From positions 1 to 7,892 of the forward strand of contig CATBLW010000223.1 in NCBI GenBank assembly GCA_949486985.1: 7,892 bases of DNA, read 5' to 3'. Position numbers and translations under genes: made by a program. Source of the stretch: Prochlorococcus marinus str. MIT 9215. Lineage in GTDB: Bacteria; Cyanobacteriota; Cyanobacteriia; PCC-6307; Cyanobiaceae. Under the pieces are notes generated by a model. That model did not search any database, was not told the DNA's origin, and saw only the letters and a program-made list of their open reading frames with translations. Positions 7,020 through 7,892 of the stretch are shown here, one piece after another (within the stretch, counting starts at the first letter, position 1; every line of letters starts with the position of its first letter).

Positions 7020-7062
7020 CAGCAAGAATCGACTGTTGAGCTTTCCAGATCGATTCTTGTTG
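7020..7062. repeat. 13-bp inverted repeat (hairpin) in the DUF1823-methyltransferase spacer
   Basis: CAGCAAGAATCGA (7020-7032) and TCGATTCTTGTTG (7050-7062) form a 13-bp stem with one G-U pair and a 17-nt loop; the inner 10 bp are perfect. Neither strand has a T-run after the stem, so it is not a standard intrinsic terminator. It could be a processing site, an attenuator-like structure between two same-strand genes, or part of a small RNA. The structure is seen directly; the role is unknown. Confidence 0.75.
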
Positions 7063-7087
7063 AATGCACAAAGAGTTGGAAGGATTG

Positions 7088-7102
7088 AATTGATTATCAA
7101 TT
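7088..7102. promoter_or_regulatory. 15-bp perfect palindrome, possible operator
   Basis: AATTGATTATCAATT is a perfect 7-bp inverted repeat around a single central base, about 140 bp upstream of the methyltransferase start. It sits in an AT-rich stretch that also carries GATTGAATTG twice (7083-7092 and 7128-7137). It has the shape of a dimeric regulator site but matches no cyanobacterial operator that I recognise, such as the NtcA GTA-N8-TAC. AT-rich sequence makes short palindromes easier to get by chance. Confidence 0.35.
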
Positions 7103-7153
7103 TCCTGGTTAACAAGATTAGGCTGGTGATTGAATTGGATCTGGTTGACTCCA

Positions 7154-7639
7154 TTACTCAATAGCTAGATCGCCAGGATGACCATGCACTGGATCAGTGG
7201 GGGGCTCTAAAAGAGTAGGTAAAGGCCCTTCTTCTGGTAAAGATGCTTCAGTCTTTGCTTGCCATGCCAGTAGCCAATTGATGGCAGTGGCTCGACGAGT
7301 TCTGCGAGGATAAAGCTCAGATATGCGATATCCCGCAAAGCTAAGTTGGCTTTTTAGAAGCTGCTTGTAGACCTTCTCAATGGACCGTGTGAGTTGTACG
7401 GATGCCGGTCGCTGGGCAATAACTTCAGGGGCTTTAGGGAATGCCTGCCTCCACTCGGTTGGGGTTCTTGCTCCTGCACACCAAAGCGTAGAGTTTTGAT
7501 CCATCGGTTGATAGCCGAGTCTTTCCCAAACTCTCTCTGCTACGAAGCGATCACTGATCCGATCATTGAGAATTTCATTCAGCAATGCACGACTGAGAGG
7601 CCAGAAATTTTGAGATTGATTTGACAATGATTTATCCAT
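7154..7639 (-). CDS. DUF1823-type cyanobacterial protein of unknown function
   Basis: The function is unknown. The 161-aa soluble protein matches my recollection of the cyanobacterial DUF1823 family. Landmarks are LLNEILNDRISDRFVAERVWERLGY (19-43), EWRQAFPKAPEVIAQRPASVQLTRSI (62-87), KQLLKSQLSFAGYRI (92-106) and a very basic YPRRTRRATAINWLLAW (110-126), followed by a divergent acidic, proline-rich tail. No signal peptide, membrane helix or catalytic motif is visible. The arginine-rich segment could contact nucleic acid or an acidic partner, which is speculation. The ATG at 7639 follows GAGAGG by 10 nt, a fair ribosome site. A 200-bp spacer with hairpins separates it from the methyltransferase downstream, so shared transcription is uncertain. 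Confidence 0.85.
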   Translation of the reverse strand: MDKSLSNQSQNFWPLSRALLNEILNDRISDRFVAERVWERLGYQPMDQNSTLWCAGARTPTEWRQAFPKAPEVIAQRPASVQLTRSIEKVYKQLLKSQLSFAGYRISELYPRRTRRATAINWLLAWQAKTEASLPEEGPLPTLLEPPTDPVHGHPGDLAIE

Positions 7640-7660
7640 AACTTCATTGCCTCTCAGGCG

Positions 7661-7666
7661 ATTTTA
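7661..7666 (-). promoter_or_regulatory. Candidate -10 element for the DUF1823-type gene
   Basis: On the minus strand TAAAAT lies 21 nt upstream of the ATG at 7639, leaving a short leader that would include the GAGAGG ribosome site (7650-7655). No good -35 hexamer is found 16-18 bp further up, which is common in picocyanobacterial promoters. This is a weak call based on one hexamer and position. Confidence 0.22.
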
Positions 7667-7670
7667 AATC

Positions 7671-7736
7671 ATGGGAAGCTTTTCTTTGCTTGCCTTGTCA
7701 TTCGGCCTTTATTTGTTTGCTCTATTTAATAGGTAG
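7671..7736 (+). CDS. Possible 21-residue hydrophobic micro-ORF
   Basis: A complete plus-strand frame from ATG 7671 to TAG 7736 encodes 21 residues: MGSFSLLALSFGLY followed by LFALFNR. This is an almost uninterrupted hydrophobic helix ending in Asn-Arg, the look of a tiny single-span membrane peptide. It diverges from the DUF1823-type gene, starting 31 bp from that gene's ATG. I do not recognise it as any of the known small photosystem or cytochrome b6f subunits. The upstream AGGCG is a weak ribosome site, and T-rich spacer DNA often reads as hydrophobic by chance, so this is only a candidate. Confidence 0.15.
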   Translation: MGSFSLLALSFGLYLFALFNR

Positions 7737-7799
7737 AACTGAGTTTGCTGCTAATTGTATTGGCTTTGGCTCTTGATATTTGTTGGAACTGAGTTTGCT
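7736..7799. repeat. Spaced 14-bp direct repeat
   Basis: GAACTGAGTTTGCT occurs exactly at 7736-7749 and again at 7786-7799, start to start 50 bp (close to five helical turns). Flanking bases differ, so the repeat ends are clear. It lies in a spacer with no confident gene. It could be paired regulator sites or a remnant of a duplication; no such motif is known to me. Confidence 0.8.
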
Positions 7800-7831
7800 T
7801 TTTCTGGAAAATTTCAGGTCAATCAAATACA

Positions 7832-7869
7832 TGAAGGAAAAGGAGCACCCCCTCGTACATGGCTGCTCC
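7832..7869 (-). terminator. Probable intrinsic terminator of a minus-strand gene lying to the right
   Basis: On the minus strand GGAGCA(G)CC pairs with GGTGCTCC, an 8-bp GC-rich stem with one bulged G and an 11-nt loop. It is followed directly by TTTTCCTT, a T-rich tract typical of intrinsic termination. A minus-strand TGA at 7886-7884 lies 15 nt before the stem and could be the stop of a gene beyond the window. This would separate that gene from the DUF1823-type gene and fits a promoter in 7640-7830. On the plus strand the same bases carry AAGGAG before an ATG at 7859 (MAAPLTSLIIL... open to the edge), an alternative I cannot exclude. Confidence 0.42.
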
Positions 7870-7892
7870 ACTGACCTCTCTCATCATACTGC

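Noticed and set aside
6966..7161. Two overlapping 62-aa minus frames (TTG start at 7161; ATG start at 7154 overlapping the DUF1823 stop as TAATG)
   Set aside because: Both are low-complexity and match no family I know. They overlap each other and span the hairpin and palindrome, and one needs a TTG start. The TAATG overlap is the only point in favour of the second, so I treat the stretch as spacer.
7831..7892. Plus-strand gene start at ATG 7831 or ATG 7859
   Set aside because: Both frames stay open to the edge, but only for 20 and 11 codons. The same bases form a better minus-strand terminator, and all other genes are on the minus strand.

Overview
The window looks like chromosome from a marine picocyanobacterium, either low-light Prochlorococcus (MIT9313/MIT9303-like) or marine Synechococcus. 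I judge this from the mid-range GC, the compact same-strand layout, the weak Shine-Dalgarno sequences and the character of the proteins: a DUF1823-type protein, a SufE, and a small 'CWVRRWPL' protein of a cyanobacterial type. The assignment is from memory of these families and was not checked by a database search.

Every well-supported gene lies on the minus strand, so the order of transcription runs from high to low coordinates. At the right end (7640-7892) there is no confident gene. This stretch holds a terminator-like hairpin, a spaced 14-bp direct repeat, a tiny hydrophobic ORF and the probable promoter region of the first gene. Next come a DUF1823-type protein (7154-7639) and a 200-bp spacer with a 13-bp inverted repeat and a 15-bp palindrome. 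A class I SAM-dependent methyltransferase follows, overlapping by 4 bp a 5-formyltetrahydrofolate cyclo-ligase. The ligase has a C-terminus extended by 18-bp tandem repeats.

The middle section encodes a secreted, membrane-anchored protein that resembles the periplasmic accessory components of nickel/cobalt uptake systems, then SufE (sulfur transfer for Fe-S cluster assembly) and homoserine dehydrogenase (Asp-family amino-acid synthesis). The left part holds an 83-aa protein of unknown function, then a peptide-type ABC transporter pair: a family 5 solute-binding protein whose stop overlaps the start of a DppB-type permease. The second permease and the ATPases are not in the window. At the extreme left there may be the first 12 codons of another minus-strand gene.

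Most of this is ordinary core-genome housekeeping. I see no phage, transposon, CRISPR, defence or biosynthetic cluster, and no rRNA or tRNA gene. The points most worth a second look are the repeat-built tail on the cyclo-ligase, the NikL/CbiL-like secreted protein, and the unexplained hairpins and repeats in the two spacers around the DUF1823 gene.
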